From NCBI GenBank assembly GCA_965225935.1, contig CBDDCC010000003.1, positions 434,001-498,000 on the forward strand: DNA of 64,000 nt, read 5' to 3'. This DNA comes from CALJXB01 sp965225935 (GTDB taxonomy: Bacteria > Pseudomonadota > Alphaproteobacteria > Kiloniellales > JAKSDN01). Positions within the stretch are counted from its first letter, which is position 1, and every line of letters begins with the position of its first letter. Below are positions 50,516 through 58,603 of the stretch, piece by piece. The notes beneath the pieces were generated by a model. The model searched no databases. It was given only the letters and a program-made list of their open reading frames with translations, and was not told the origin of the DNA. The position numbers and the translations under genes were made by a program.

Positions 50516-51361
50516 TTACCAGCGGCGCGCCCAGTCGGGAGTCTTCACCTCTTCGGGCGTCAGCGGATTGAAGTCGTAGAGCTCGCGCTCGCGCAAGCAG
50601 CCGGCCTCGAGGCTCGCCTCGAAGAGCTGCCCGTCCCGTGCGAAGACGAGGCGCCGTTCGCCGTCCCAGTCGGCCCAGGCGGCGTCCGTCAGAGGAACCA
50701 GATCCCCGCCGGCCTCCAGCCAGTAGCTGTCCCCATAGGGCCCGCCGAAACGGGCGAAGTCGACCTCTTCCACCTCCCGGCAGAGGGTGGCGCCGAGGGC
50801 TGCGTTCGGCCGCTCCCAGACCTCCCGCTCGCCGACCCGGCGGTGGGTGCGGGGATCGAAGCCGCGCTGGGCGAGACGCCAGCCGCCCAGCAGCAGCCGC
50901 TGTTCCCAGGGCGCGCTGTCCGCCGGGCAGCGGCCGAGATCGAGGCCGCGGGGCTGGAAGTCGGGATGGGCCTCGTTGCCGCAAGCAGTGTCGAGCAAGA
51001 CCCGGTGGTTGCTTTCGAAGACGCCGCCGCCGTACCAGCTCCCCAGGTTGCGCCAGAGGGCGAGCGCCGTGAAGTAGGGCGGCCGGGAGATGGCGGTCCA
51101 GGCTTCGCCCACATCGTCCTTGTCCTCACGCCGCCCGTGCTTGGCGGCGAAGTAGACGAACAGCCGCCCGTCGGGCGAGAGGTCGCAGCGCCGCTCGTAG
51201 ACCCGGCCGCGGAACCACTGGCCAGGCGTGAAGCGGTCGCCGTCGCGCTCCCAGAGGACGAGCTGCGCCCAGTCGCTCGGCCCCCGGCGCAGCACGACCG
51301 CCAGCGAGGCCACGCGGGCGAGGAAGACCGAAAGCCGGCAGGGCAGAGAGGTCTCGGGCAC
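50516..51361 (-). CDS. Hypothetical protein
   Basis: The 281-residue protein reads MPETSLPCRLSVFLARVASL, with CDLSPDGRLFVYFAAKHG and TALALWRNLGSWYGGGVFES. The alternation of strands, and repeated WERD/WADWDGER phrases, suggest a beta-rich, possibly propeller-like, cytoplasmic protein. No recognised family. It lies between the enzyme and shell halves of the microcompartment locus, opposite in direction to the enzyme genes, so its link to the locus is unclear. Confidence 0.65.
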   Translation of the reverse strand: MPETSLPCRLSVFLARVASLAVVLRRGPSDWAQLVLWERDGDRFTPGQWFRGRVYERRCDLSPDGRLFVYFAAKHGRREDKDDVGEAWTAISRPPYFTALALWRNLGSWYGGGVFESNHRVLLDTACGNEAHPDFQPRGLDLGRCPADSAPWEQRLLLGGWRLAQRGFDPRTHRRVGEREVWERPNAALGATLCREVEEVDFARFGGPYGDSYWLEAGGDLVPLTDAAWADWDGERRLVFARDGQLFEASLEAGCLRERELYDFNPLTPEEVKTPDWARRW

Positions 51362-51502
51362 GCGCGTCTCCAGGGCCGCGGATGGACGCCCAAGCCTAGG
51401 GCGCGGGCGTTACCCCTTACTAAAGGCAAGCAATCCGCCATTCGACAAGAGCGCCGCGCGCACCCATCATTGGGCCTCCAAAGATTTTCCGAGGAGGGCA
51501 GG

Positions 51503-51925
51503 GTGGCGAAGGGCTTCAATCCGGCGGGTTGCTGGCGGCCGCGCGGCCGGGGCTTCAGCATGGGCGTGGTGCAGCCCGAGGGCCGCGTGATCCATTTCAC
51601 CGGCCAGGTCGCCTGGGACGAAGAGGAAAGACTTGTCGGCAAGGGCGACGTGCGGGCCCAGACGCGCCAGTGCTTCGAGAACATCCGCACCCTGCTGGCG
51701 GCGGTGGGCGGCACCCTGGAGGACCTGGTGGCGGTCACCACCTACTTCACAGACCGGGCCCAGTTCCCGATCATCCAGGAGGTGCGCAGCGAGTACCTCG
51801 ACCCGAAGGACCCGCCGGCCAGCACCTCGGTCATGGTCGCCGGCCTCGGCCAGGCGGACTTCCTGGTGGAGCTGACCCCGGTCGCGGTCATCCCCGAAGA
51901 TCGTTTCGTCGAGCCGCCCTCTTAG
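51503..51925 (+). CDS. RidA/YjgF family protein in the microcompartment locus
   Basis: The 140-residue protein (GTG start, GAGGAGGG upstream) begins with AKGFNPAGCWRPRGRGFSMG and holds IHFTGQVAWDEEERLVGKGD, CFENIRTLLAAVGGTLEDLV and TPVAVIPEDRF, the RidA core. RidA proteins hydrolyse enamine/imine intermediates released by PLP enzymes. Sitting between the PLP enzyme gene and the shell genes, it may scavenge such intermediates. The N-terminal CWRPRGRG extension differs from plain RidA. Confidence 0.88.
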   Translation: MAKGFNPAGCWRPRGRGFSMGVVQPEGRVIHFTGQVAWDEEERLVGKGDVRAQTRQCFENIRTLLAAVGGTLEDLVAVTTYFTDRAQFPIIQEVRSEYLDPKDPPASTSVMVAGLGQADFLVELTPVAVIPEDRFVEPPS

Positions 51926-52101
51926 CTTTGAGTAAGTGGGGATAGGTTTCGTAAGAGTTCGTCGCGGCTTTTATCGACGGCGCTAAGACCAGAAATGGTT
52001 TCACTTGCAGCCAGTCCTTGCTGGTCAAGTACGAACTTCATCAATTTGGACCAACCGGTTAGTTTGACTCGAACATCCAATATTCGTTACCTGTATATGT
52101 T

Positions 52102-53031
52102 GTGTCTAAAATCTCAGAGCCATATCCCAAACCTCGCTACGACTACATTGCCTATATTGATGAGTCAGGCGATGACGGATTGCGAAGGGTTAAACCACTT
52201 GATCGGAATGGTGCGAGCGAGTGGTTAGTCCTCTCCGCTGTTGTCATCGCAGCGACAAGAGAAAAAGAAACGGTTACCTGGGTGAAGGGCATCATCTCCC
52301 AAATGCGTCACCACCAGCGCAAAGGACTGCACTTCAAGCACCTAAACGCTGCTAAGAAAAGAAAAGTCTGCACGGAACTAGCCGGTCTACCCGTACGTTG
52401 TTTCGTAGTCGCCTCAAACAAGAAGAACATGCGGGGATATCGAAATCCATTTGCTGAGATAATCCCATCTCAGAACTGGTTCTATTGTTGGCTAACGAGG
52501 CTGCTGTTGGAGCGAGTAACTCATTTCGTCGAGCAACGGTCGAACAAGGATTTTGGCTTGGTACGAAAGCTCAAGGTCGAATACAGCAACCGCGGCGGAT
52601 TGTCCTATGCCCAGATGAGTGCGTATTATGACTGGCTACGAATGAAAAGCTCAGGCAAGAACCTCTATCTCCCACTGGGCGACCTCTCGTGGTCTGTAAT
52701 GCATCGGGATTTGCTGGAGGTCCACAACCACCAAGATCGTGCGGGGCTGCAACTAGCAGATATCGTCGCAGGTGCATTCTTCAAAGCATGCGATGTGTTC
52801 GATACCGGCAACTGCGATCCAGTATTCGCGAAACTTCTCGAGCCGAAGATGGCGCGATACCCTGACACATCCGATGGCCAGATCTCCGGATATGGAGTGA
52901 AGTTGATGCCCAACTGGCGCAAAGCACAATTGCGGAATGACCAACAAGAAGTGTTCCGCTTCTACGGCTATCCGCGTCAGTGGTGGGCCCCGGCCTCGCC
53001 TGATTCACCGGCCAATAGCCCAGCGTCTTGA
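52102..53031 (+). CDS. DUF3800 domain-containing protein
   Basis: The 309-residue protein begins (GTG) SKISEPYPKPRYDYIAYIDE and has the acidic IDESGDDG motif and late HQDRAGLQLADIVAGAFF (Asp/His pattern) of DUF3800, a family thought to adopt an RNase H-like fold and often found in mobile or defence-associated regions. Its composition is noticeably AT-richer than its neighbours, as is the DNA on both sides (51930-52100, 53110-53180), which points to recent acquisition. It splits the microcompartment locus. Confidence 0.85.
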   Translation: MSKISEPYPKPRYDYIAYIDESGDDGLRRVKPLDRNGASEWLVLSAVVIAATREKETVTWVKGIISQMRHHQRKGLHFKHLNAAKKRKVCTELAGLPVRCFVVASNKKNMRGYRNPFAEIIPSQNWFYCWLTRLLLERVTHFVEQRSNKDFGLVRKLKVEYSNRGGLSYAQMSAYYDWLRMKSSGKNLYLPLGDLSWSVMHRDLLEVHNHQDRAGLQLADIVAGAFFKACDVFDTGNCDPVFAKLLEPKMARYPDTSDGQISGYGVKLMPNWRKAQLRNDQQEVFRFYGYPRQWWAPASPDSPANSPAS

Positions 53032-53194
53032 TGCTGAGCGTCCACGTGAACGCCGTGGGAATATGTTCTACCCACAACTCGAGGTTAGCCCGGCGTTCCC
53101 ACCACCAATGAGTGAATCTCCCTGAGGCAACAATGTCAACTATTCATTTTGGAATCAATATGTTGCTGAAAATCCAAGTATAGCGACTGCCCCA

Positions 53195-53824
53195 TCATCC
53201 CGCCTTCCCCTGCACGGATTCGAGCATGACCATGATGTGGTCGCGGGCGGTCCTGATGTTCTCGGGGACGCCGGAGATGAAGACGCGGCCCGAGGCGCCG
53301 ATCATCTGCACGTCGACCAGGGTGTTCTCGGGCGCCACCTTCTCCGCCTCGTTGGCGGCGGCCGCGGCGAAGAGGGCCGGGGTCATCTCCACCAGCAGCA
53401 GGGACTCGCCCGGCAGGATCATGGAGGCGTCGCGGTTGCGGTTGAGAATCACCGCGTGGTGGTCGCTGACCGCCTCGACCATGTCGGTGAAGAGGATCTC
53501 GGGCTTCAGTTGGTCGCCGGCCTCGGCGCCGATGCCCTCGAGGATCGCCTGGCCGGCGCGCTCCACGTCGCCGAGGTCGCGGGCGTGCAGCTCGAGGATG
53601 CCGAACTGGCGCTCGACGAAGAGGATGCCGGGCTCCACCTCCGGCACCGACTTGAGGGCCAGGTCGATCACCCGGTGGATCGCCAGCGCCGGCGCGACCT
53701 CGACGATCAGCGAGTGCATGCCCTCGATCGGCACGTAGCCGCGGGCGCGCACCGGCGTCGCCATGTAGGCCGCGAACTGGCGCCTCAGATCCTCGATCCT
53801 GAGATAGACTCGGAGCTGCGCCAC
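53195..53824 (-). CDS. Microcompartment shell protein, tandem-domain (BMC-T) type
   Basis: The 209-residue protein shows two consecutive BMC-like halves: a first with LIVEVAPALAIHRVIDLAL and GILFVERQFGILELHA, a second with SMILPGESLLLVEMTPALFA, AANEAEK and IGASGRVFISGV. It is a paralogue of the 201-residue shell protein at 55086. Tandem BMC proteins form trimers that act as shell facets, often with a large gated pore. Last gene of the leftward shell operon. Confidence 0.85.
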   Translation of the reverse strand: MAQLRVYLRIEDLRRQFAAYMATPVRARGYVPIEGMHSLIVEVAPALAIHRVIDLALKSVPEVEPGILFVERQFGILELHARDLGDVERAGQAILEGIGAEAGDQLKPEILFTDMVEAVSDHHAVILNRNRDASMILPGESLLLVEMTPALFAAAAANEAEKVAPENTLVDVQMIGASGRVFISGVPENIRTARDHIMVMLESVQGKAG

Positions 53825-53911
53825 ATCGACCTCCCCGGCACCTCGCGGGACCGCCGCCGCAACCGCGACGGAGGCCGCGGCCGCCGGTCAGGGTCCCCGC
53901 CGCCGCGAGGC

Positions 53912-54184
53912 TCAGCCCGCGCCGAAGGTCTTGGTCACGTCCGGATGGGGCCTGGGGATGACGTGGACCGAGACCACCTCGCCCACCGTCGAGGCCGCCT
54001 CGGAGCCGGCCTCGGTGGCCGCCTTGACGGCGCCCACGTCGCCCTGCACCAGCACCGAGACCAGCCCGGCGCCGATCTGCTCCCGGCCGATGATGGTCAC
54101 GTTCGCCGCCTTCACCATGGCATCCGCCGCGGCGAAGGCCGCCACGTAACCCCGAGTCTCAACGAAGCCGATCGCGTTCTGCAT
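53912..54184 (-). CDS. Microcompartment shell protein, hexamer-forming (BMC-H) type
   Basis: The 90-residue protein reads MQNAIGFVETRGYVAAFAAA, with GAGLVSVLVQGDVGAVKAAT and VVSVHVIPRPHPDV, the complete single BMC domain (CcmK/PduA/EutM-like). These hexamers tile the shell facets and pass metabolites through a central pore. It is the only BMC-H in the window. Gap of 53 bases to the BMC-P gene. Confidence 0.94.
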   Translation of the reverse strand: MQNAIGFVETRGYVAAFAAADAMVKAANVTIIGREQIGAGLVSVLVQGDVGAVKAATEAGSEAASTVGEVVSVHVIPRPHPDVTKTFGAG

Positions 54185-54237
54185 GTTGGGATCCTCCTAT
54201 TTCGAAACCCGCTTTCCAATGTCGTAATCGTTCGAGA

Positions 54238-54534
54238 TCAGGACGCCTTCGCCCTGGCCTTGCGCGGCGGGGACTTCTCCTCGCCGGTGAGATCGAGGGA
54301 GCCGATGACCAGCGCGTCGACGACCGCACCCCCGTCCTGGAACCAGCCCTTGGCGACCGAGCCCTGGGTGACCAGCACCCGCTCGCCCTCGCCGCAGCCG
54401 AGCGGATCGAAGGCGACAACCCGTTCGCCGGACCCGCCGTCCGCCTCCAGGTCGATCTCCAGGAGCGCGCCCGAGGGCAGCTCCGAAAGCCTCTTGGTCG
54501 CCCAGACGCGACCGACCACGTAACCCGTCTTCAT
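54238..54534 (-). CDS. Microcompartment vertex protein (BMC-P, EutN/CcmL family)
   Basis: The 98-residue protein begins KTGYVVGRVWATKRLSELPS and contains GSVAKGWFQDGGAVVDALVI, the EutN/CcmL fold that forms pentamers capping shell vertices. A Lys/Arg-rich tail (PPRKARAKAS) follows the domain. ATGA overlap couples it to the upstream BMC-associated gene. Confidence 0.92.
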   Translation of the reverse strand: MKTGYVVGRVWATKRLSELPSGALLEIDLEADGGSGERVVAFDPLGCGEGERVLVTQGSVAKGWFQDGGAVVDALVIGSLDLTGEEKSPPRKARAKAS

Positions 54535-55082
54535 CGTCTCATCCTCACGATCTGCAAGCCGAGGGCGCCGGCCCGGTCCCGCGCCAGGGGCGTCAGGACC
54601 GCCTGCGGGCCGAGCACCAGCTTGTCATGGCTCTTGGCGATCTCCGCGATCTTGGTCTCGTTGAGGAGCCCACGCTCCCACTCGTAGGTGCCTGCGCGCG
54701 AGGCCGGCGCCGGCTCGGATGCCTTTGCCTCTCGCCGCGGCGCGGCCGGTTCGGCCGGTGCCGTGGCGCCACCACTGCCGCCCGCAAGGCGGAAGCGCAC
54801 CCGGTTGGAGGCGATGGCCCCCAGGAGATCGCGCTCCAGGGCGCAGAGCGCCACTTGCTGGGCGAAGGCGTTGAGGTCGGAATCGCTGGCGATCGCCACC
54901 TCGATGCCGCCGCCCTTGTCGAGCGCCGCGCGCACCCGCTCCGAGAGGCCGCCGCCCGCGCCCGCCGGTACCGCGGATTGGGTCTCGGGCGGCGTCTCGC
55001 GCCGGGCCTCGGCGCCCACCACGTCGCGCAGCAGCTCGCGCACCATGCGGCGGATCTCCTCCCGGTCGATGCGCTCGGCCAT
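54531..55082 (-). CDS. Microcompartment-associated protein with N-terminal encapsulation-peptide-like helix
   Basis: The 183-residue protein begins with an amphipathic helix (REEIRRMVRELLR, residues 7-19) resembling encapsulation peptides, then LSERVRAALDKGGGIEVAIA and an Ala/Pro-rich linker, and ends with LLNETKIAEIAKSHDKLVLG and TPLARDRAGALGLQI. The TPLARD...GI/LxI phrase recurs in other microcompartment-associated proteins. It probably works inside the shell, perhaps as scaffold or linker. It overlaps the BMC-P gene by 4 bases. No enzyme activity can be assigned. Confidence 0.78.
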   Translation of the reverse strand: MAERIDREEIRRMVRELLRDVVGAEARRETPPETQSAVPAGAGGGLSERVRAALDKGGGIEVAIASDSDLNAFAQQVALCALERDLLGAIASNRVRFRLAGGSGGATAPAEPAAPRREAKASEPAPASRAGTYEWERGLLNETKIAEIAKSHDKLVLGPQAVLTPLARDRAGALGLQIVRMRR

Positions 55083-55085
55083 GGC

Positions 55086-55691
55086 TCAGAGCCTCGCCAG
55101 CAGGGCGTCTTCGGCCGCCCGGGCCGCCGCCCGCACGTCGGCCTCGGGGCCGCTCAGGTAGAGCCGCCCGGTGGCGCCCATCATGCGGTAGTCCACCAGC
55201 TTCACCTCCGCCGCCTTCTCGGCCTCGTTCGCAGCCAGGATGCTGTAGGCGGCCGGCTGCATCTCCAGCACGAAGAGGGACTCGCCGGGCAAGATCATGG
55301 AGCCCGCCTTGTTCCGGTTGATCAGGAAGGCGTGGTAGTTGTCGACCCGCTTGACGATCTTGGAGGCGAGGATCTCGGGCTTCATGGCGTCGGCCTCGCT
55401 GGCGCCCAGATAGTCGAGCACCGCCTCGCCCGCCGCCCGCACCGCGGCGGTCGAGTGGGAATGGAACTCGAGGTAGCCGAACTGGCGCTCCACGACGAGC
55501 AGGCCGGGCTGCACGTCCACGGTCTTGATGGCGACGTCGGTGATGGGCTCGATGTCGAGGCCGGGCTGGACCTCGATGACCTGGGCCGCCATGTGGGTAC
55601 GCGGCAGGAAGCCGCGGATGAAGGTGCCCAGGTAGCACATGGTCTTGGGCTGCAGCTGGTCGATGAAGATGTAGGAGCGAATGGTCGCCAT
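55086..55691 (-). CDS. Microcompartment shell protein, tandem-domain (BMC-T) type
   Basis: The 201-residue protein reads MATIRSYIFIDQLQPKTMCY, has two BMC-like halves (VQPGLLVVERQFGYLEFHSH; SMILPGESLFVLEMQPAAYS; MMGATGRLYLSG) and is clearly paralogous to the 209-residue protein at 53195. It lies 3 bases before the BMC-associated gene and 37 bases after the aldehyde dehydrogenase gene, so all belong to one transcript. Confidence 0.86.
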   Translation of the reverse strand: MATIRSYIFIDQLQPKTMCYLGTFIRGFLPRTHMAAQVIEVQPGLDIEPITDVAIKTVDVQPGLLVVERQFGYLEFHSHSTAAVRAAGEAVLDYLGASEADAMKPEILASKIVKRVDNYHAFLINRNKAGSMILPGESLFVLEMQPAAYSILAANEAEKAAEVKLVDYRMMGATGRLYLSGPEADVRAAARAAEDALLARL

Positions 55692-55728
55692 GGCTCCGCC
55701 CGTCGGCTCTCCCTTCCCGGCCCCGCGC

Positions 55729-57261
55729 TCACCGCAGCTCGGCCCTGAGGCCGCGCAGCTCTTCCAGGATGATCTGGCGGATCTCGTTCCTCAGCTCGTC
55801 CTGGTCCGCCTCGACGCCGTTCTGCCGCGGCGGTGCGGCGTCACCCTGGGTGCGCAGCGGCAGGCCCTGGTAGCGGGCGAAGTCGACCGCCTCGTCTCTG
55901 TTGAAGGCGACCCGGGCCCATTGGATCAGGTGCTGGGGCCCCACGTTCTCGTCGATCGAGCTGCGCCCGAAGAAGCCCGTGCCCACGGTCATGGAGGGCG
56001 CCAGGTGGGTCTGGAAACCGGCGGCGCCGACGCTGCAGGGCGCGTTCACCGCGATGCGCAGCACGTTGAGCTCGGCGCCGAAGCGCAGGATGAGGCCGGG
56101 GTCCTTGGCATGCACGGCGGCCGAATGGCCGGCGCCCTGGCGGCGCACCATGGCCCGGCAGGCGTTCAGCCCGGCCTCGGCGCTCTCCACCTCGTAGTAG
56201 CCCAGCACCGGGCAGAGCTTCTCCCGGCTCAGCGGATAGTCGTCGCCGATGCGCGCCAGCGGCACCACCAGAACCCTGGTCGCCTGGGGAACGGAGAGAC
56301 CGCAGGCCCGGGCGATAGCGGTGGCGGAGCGTCCCAGCAGCTCCACATTGAAGCGGCCCTCGGGGAACAGGGTCTCGGCCACCCGCTCGCGCTCGCTCTC
56401 GCTCACGAAGTGGCAGCCCTGCTGGGTCATCTCCCGGCGCAGGCGCTGGGAGATCTCCTTGTGGGCGACGACCGCGGACTCGTTGGTGCAGAGCACGGAG
56501 TTGTCGAAGGACTTGCTGTCGGCGATGTGCCGCGCCGCGGCGGCCACGTCGGCGCCGGTGTCCACGTAGGCCGGGCAGTTGCCCGGCCCGACGCCCAGCG
56601 CCGGATTACCGGAGCTGTAGGCCGCGCGCACCATGGGCGTGCCGCCGGTCGCCAGGGTGACGTTGGTGCGCTCGGAGCGCATGATGTGGTCGATGATCTT
56701 GAGGTTGGGATCGGAGATCACCTGGATGACGCCGTCGGGGGCGCCGGCCTCCTCGGCGGCGCGCAGCATGGTCTCGGCCGCGTCGACGCAGCAGGCCTTG
56801 GCCGCCGGATGGGGGCTGATGACCACGGCGTTGCGGGTCATGAGCGCCAGCAGGATCTTGTAGAAGACCGAGCAGACCGGGTTGGTCGAGGGCGTGAGCG
56901 CGAAGACCACGCCGGCCGGACGGGCCACCTCGATGATCTTGCGCGCCTGATCGATGCGGTAGCCGGTGAAGTCGTGGTCCCGGTAGTGCTCGAAGATGCC
57001 CCGGCTGCAGAGCTCATTCTTGATCTTCTTGTGCTCGACCACGCCGAAGCCGGTCTCCTCCACCGCCCACTTGGCGTAGTGCTCCGCCTTGGCGGCGCCG
57101 GCCTCGGCCGCCGCCCCGGCGATGCGCAGGACCGCCGCCCGGTCGAAGCGGGAGTAGACGCTGACCGCCCATTCGGCGCGCTGCAGCATCTCATCGGCCC
57201 GGTAGGCCGAGATCGATGCCTGCCCGTCCTTCTCTTCGCTCTTCCCTGGCTCTTCGCCCAT
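55729..57261 (-). CDS. CoA-acylating aldehyde dehydrogenase, microcompartment type
   Basis: The 510-residue enzyme resembles the EutE/PduP/acylating family: FALTPSTNPVCSVFYKILLA, GVGPGNCPAYVDTG and the catalytic Cys258 in DNSVLCTNESAV. It should convert an aldehyde plus CoA and NAD to acyl-CoA. The last 25 residues (486-510, including RNEIRQIILEELR) form an amphipathic helix of encapsulation-peptide type after a Gly/Pro/Asp-rich linker. First gene of the leftward shell operon, so it is probably the cargo enzyme. Confidence 0.9.
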   Translation of the reverse strand: MGEEPGKSEEKDGQASISAYRADEMLQRAEWAVSVYSRFDRAAVLRIAGAAAEAGAAKAEHYAKWAVEETGFGVVEHKKIKNELCSRGIFEHYRDHDFTGYRIDQARKIIEVARPAGVVFALTPSTNPVCSVFYKILLALMTRNAVVISPHPAAKACCVDAAETMLRAAEEAGAPDGVIQVISDPNLKIIDHIMRSERTNVTLATGGTPMVRAAYSSGNPALGVGPGNCPAYVDTGADVAAAARHIADSKSFDNSVLCTNESAVVAHKEISQRLRREMTQQGCHFVSESERERVAETLFPEGRFNVELLGRSATAIARACGLSVPQATRVLVVPLARIGDDYPLSREKLCPVLGYYEVESAEAGLNACRAMVRRQGAGHSAAVHAKDPGLILRFGAELNVLRIAVNAPCSVGAAGFQTHLAPSMTVGTGFFGRSSIDENVGPQHLIQWARVAFNRDEAVDFARYQGLPLRTQGDAAPPRQNGVEADQDELRNEIRQIILEELRGLRAELR

Positions 57262-57344
57262 GCCTGGCGTCTTCCCGCGCGGCGACAGCTATCCGAACCT
57301 ATCCCTTGCTACGGCGGACCTTAGCCCGCGGGACGAAGCGGCTG

Positions 57345-57372
57345 CTTGACAGCTTGCCGAGGGAACTTGACA
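57345..57372. promoter_or_regulatory. Two CTTGACA direct repeats between divergent AraC-type regulator and aldehyde dehydrogenase genes
   Basis: CTTGACA occurs at 57345-57351 and 57366-57372, exactly 21 bp apart, in the 283-base gap between the regulator gene and the head of the shell operon. Direct repeats two helical turns apart are typical AraC-family half-sites. Either copy could also be a -35 element (TTGACA). Confidence 0.4.
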
Positions 57373-57543
57373 TCTCCCGCAGGAGGCGAGCCGGCCAGCC
57401 GCTCGCGGCGGCCCGCCTTGCATTGGCCCCGTCTTGCATTGGAAACGGCCTTCAGGCACCCTTGGACGGGAGCACGGAGGCGGCCGCCGGCCGGAAGCGA
57501 GCCGGGCCCGCGGCAAGAACAAACCAATGAAAGCCAGGCCACG

Positions 57544-58584
57544 ATGCTGGACTGGAGCAAGGATCGGGCGGACCCGGGACCGGGCGTGCTGGCAGCGGCG
57601 GCGACCGGCATCGTCAGCCTGATCGAGGATTACGGCGGCGACGTGGAGCGCATCTTCGGCAATGCCGGGATCGCGCCGGAGACCATCCACAACCCCATCA
57701 CGAACCTCAGCCTGGGTGCCTTCTGCGGGCTCTTCGAGGAGGCCGCCCGTCAAACCCGGCACGACAACTTCGGCCTCTGGTTCGGCCATCAGTTCAAGCC
57801 ACGGGATCTCGGCATGTGGGGCTACGTGGCGGTCTGCTCGCCCACGGTGGGCAGCGCGCTGGAGAACCTGATCGACCACTTCCAGTACCACCAGCAGGGC
57901 TCGACCATGCGGCTCTCGGAGGCCGACAGCCTGATGCGCCTGGAGTATCAGATCTTCGACGGCCGCATCCTGGAACGCCGCCAGGACGCCGAGCTCTCGC
58001 TCGGCATGTTCTTCAACGTCTTCCGCGAGTGCTACGGCGCCGCCTGGGCGCCCGAGGAGGTCCACTTCGAGCATCCCAAGCCGCTCGACTGGAAGGAGCA
58101 CGAGCGGGCCTTCGACGCCCCGGTCTACTTCAACCAGCCGACCAACGCGCTCCTCTTCCGGCGCGAGGCGCTCGCCGGCCGCATGCCCAACAGCGACCGC
58201 CGGCTCCTGAGCCTGGTGCAGACCTGCTTGACCGCCCTCGGCCTCAACCAGCTAGCGCCCCAGAGCCTGATCGACCGGCTGCGCAACCAGGTGCGGGTGA
58301 AGCTGCCCGAGGGCTATCCGGCGCTCGAGACCATCGCCGAGGAGCTGGGCCAGCCGGTCTCCGCCGTCCAGCGCACCCTTTCCTTCGAGGGCCTGACCTA
58401 CAAGGACCTGGTGGAGACCACCCGCCAGGACCTGGCGCAGCTCTACCTGAAGCAGGTCCACATGCCGCTTTCGGAGATCGCCTTCCTGCTGGGCTACTCC
58501 GAGCTCAGCGCCTTCAGCCGGGCGTTCCGGCGCTGGACCGGCGTCTCGCCCCGCGACTACCGGGAACGGCTGGCCCGCAGCTGA
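57544..58584 (+). CDS. AraC family transcriptional regulator
   Basis: The 346-residue protein has an N-terminal Arabinose_bd-type (OruR-like) domain (GIAPETIHNPITNLSLGAF) and a C-terminal AraC HTH (MPLSEIAFLLGYSELSAFSR...FRRWTGVSPRDYR). It is divergent from the microcompartment operon and likely activates it in response to the substrate. ATG 57544 is preceded by weak Shine-Dalgarno sequence. Confidence 0.9.
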   Translation: MLDWSKDRADPGPGVLAAAATGIVSLIEDYGGDVERIFGNAGIAPETIHNPITNLSLGAFCGLFEEAARQTRHDNFGLWFGHQFKPRDLGMWGYVAVCSPTVGSALENLIDHFQYHQQGSTMRLSEADSLMRLEYQIFDGRILERRQDAELSLGMFFNVFRECYGAAWAPEEVHFEHPKPLDWKEHERAFDAPVYFNQPTNALLFRREALAGRMPNSDRRLLSLVQTCLTALGLNQLAPQSLIDRLRNQVRVKLPEGYPALETIAEELGQPVSAVQRTLSFEGLTYKDLVETTRQDLAQLYLKQVHMPLSEIAFLLGYSELSAFSRAFRRWTGVSPRDYRERLARS

Positions 58585-58603
58585 GCGGCCAGCCGCCAGC
58601 ACT

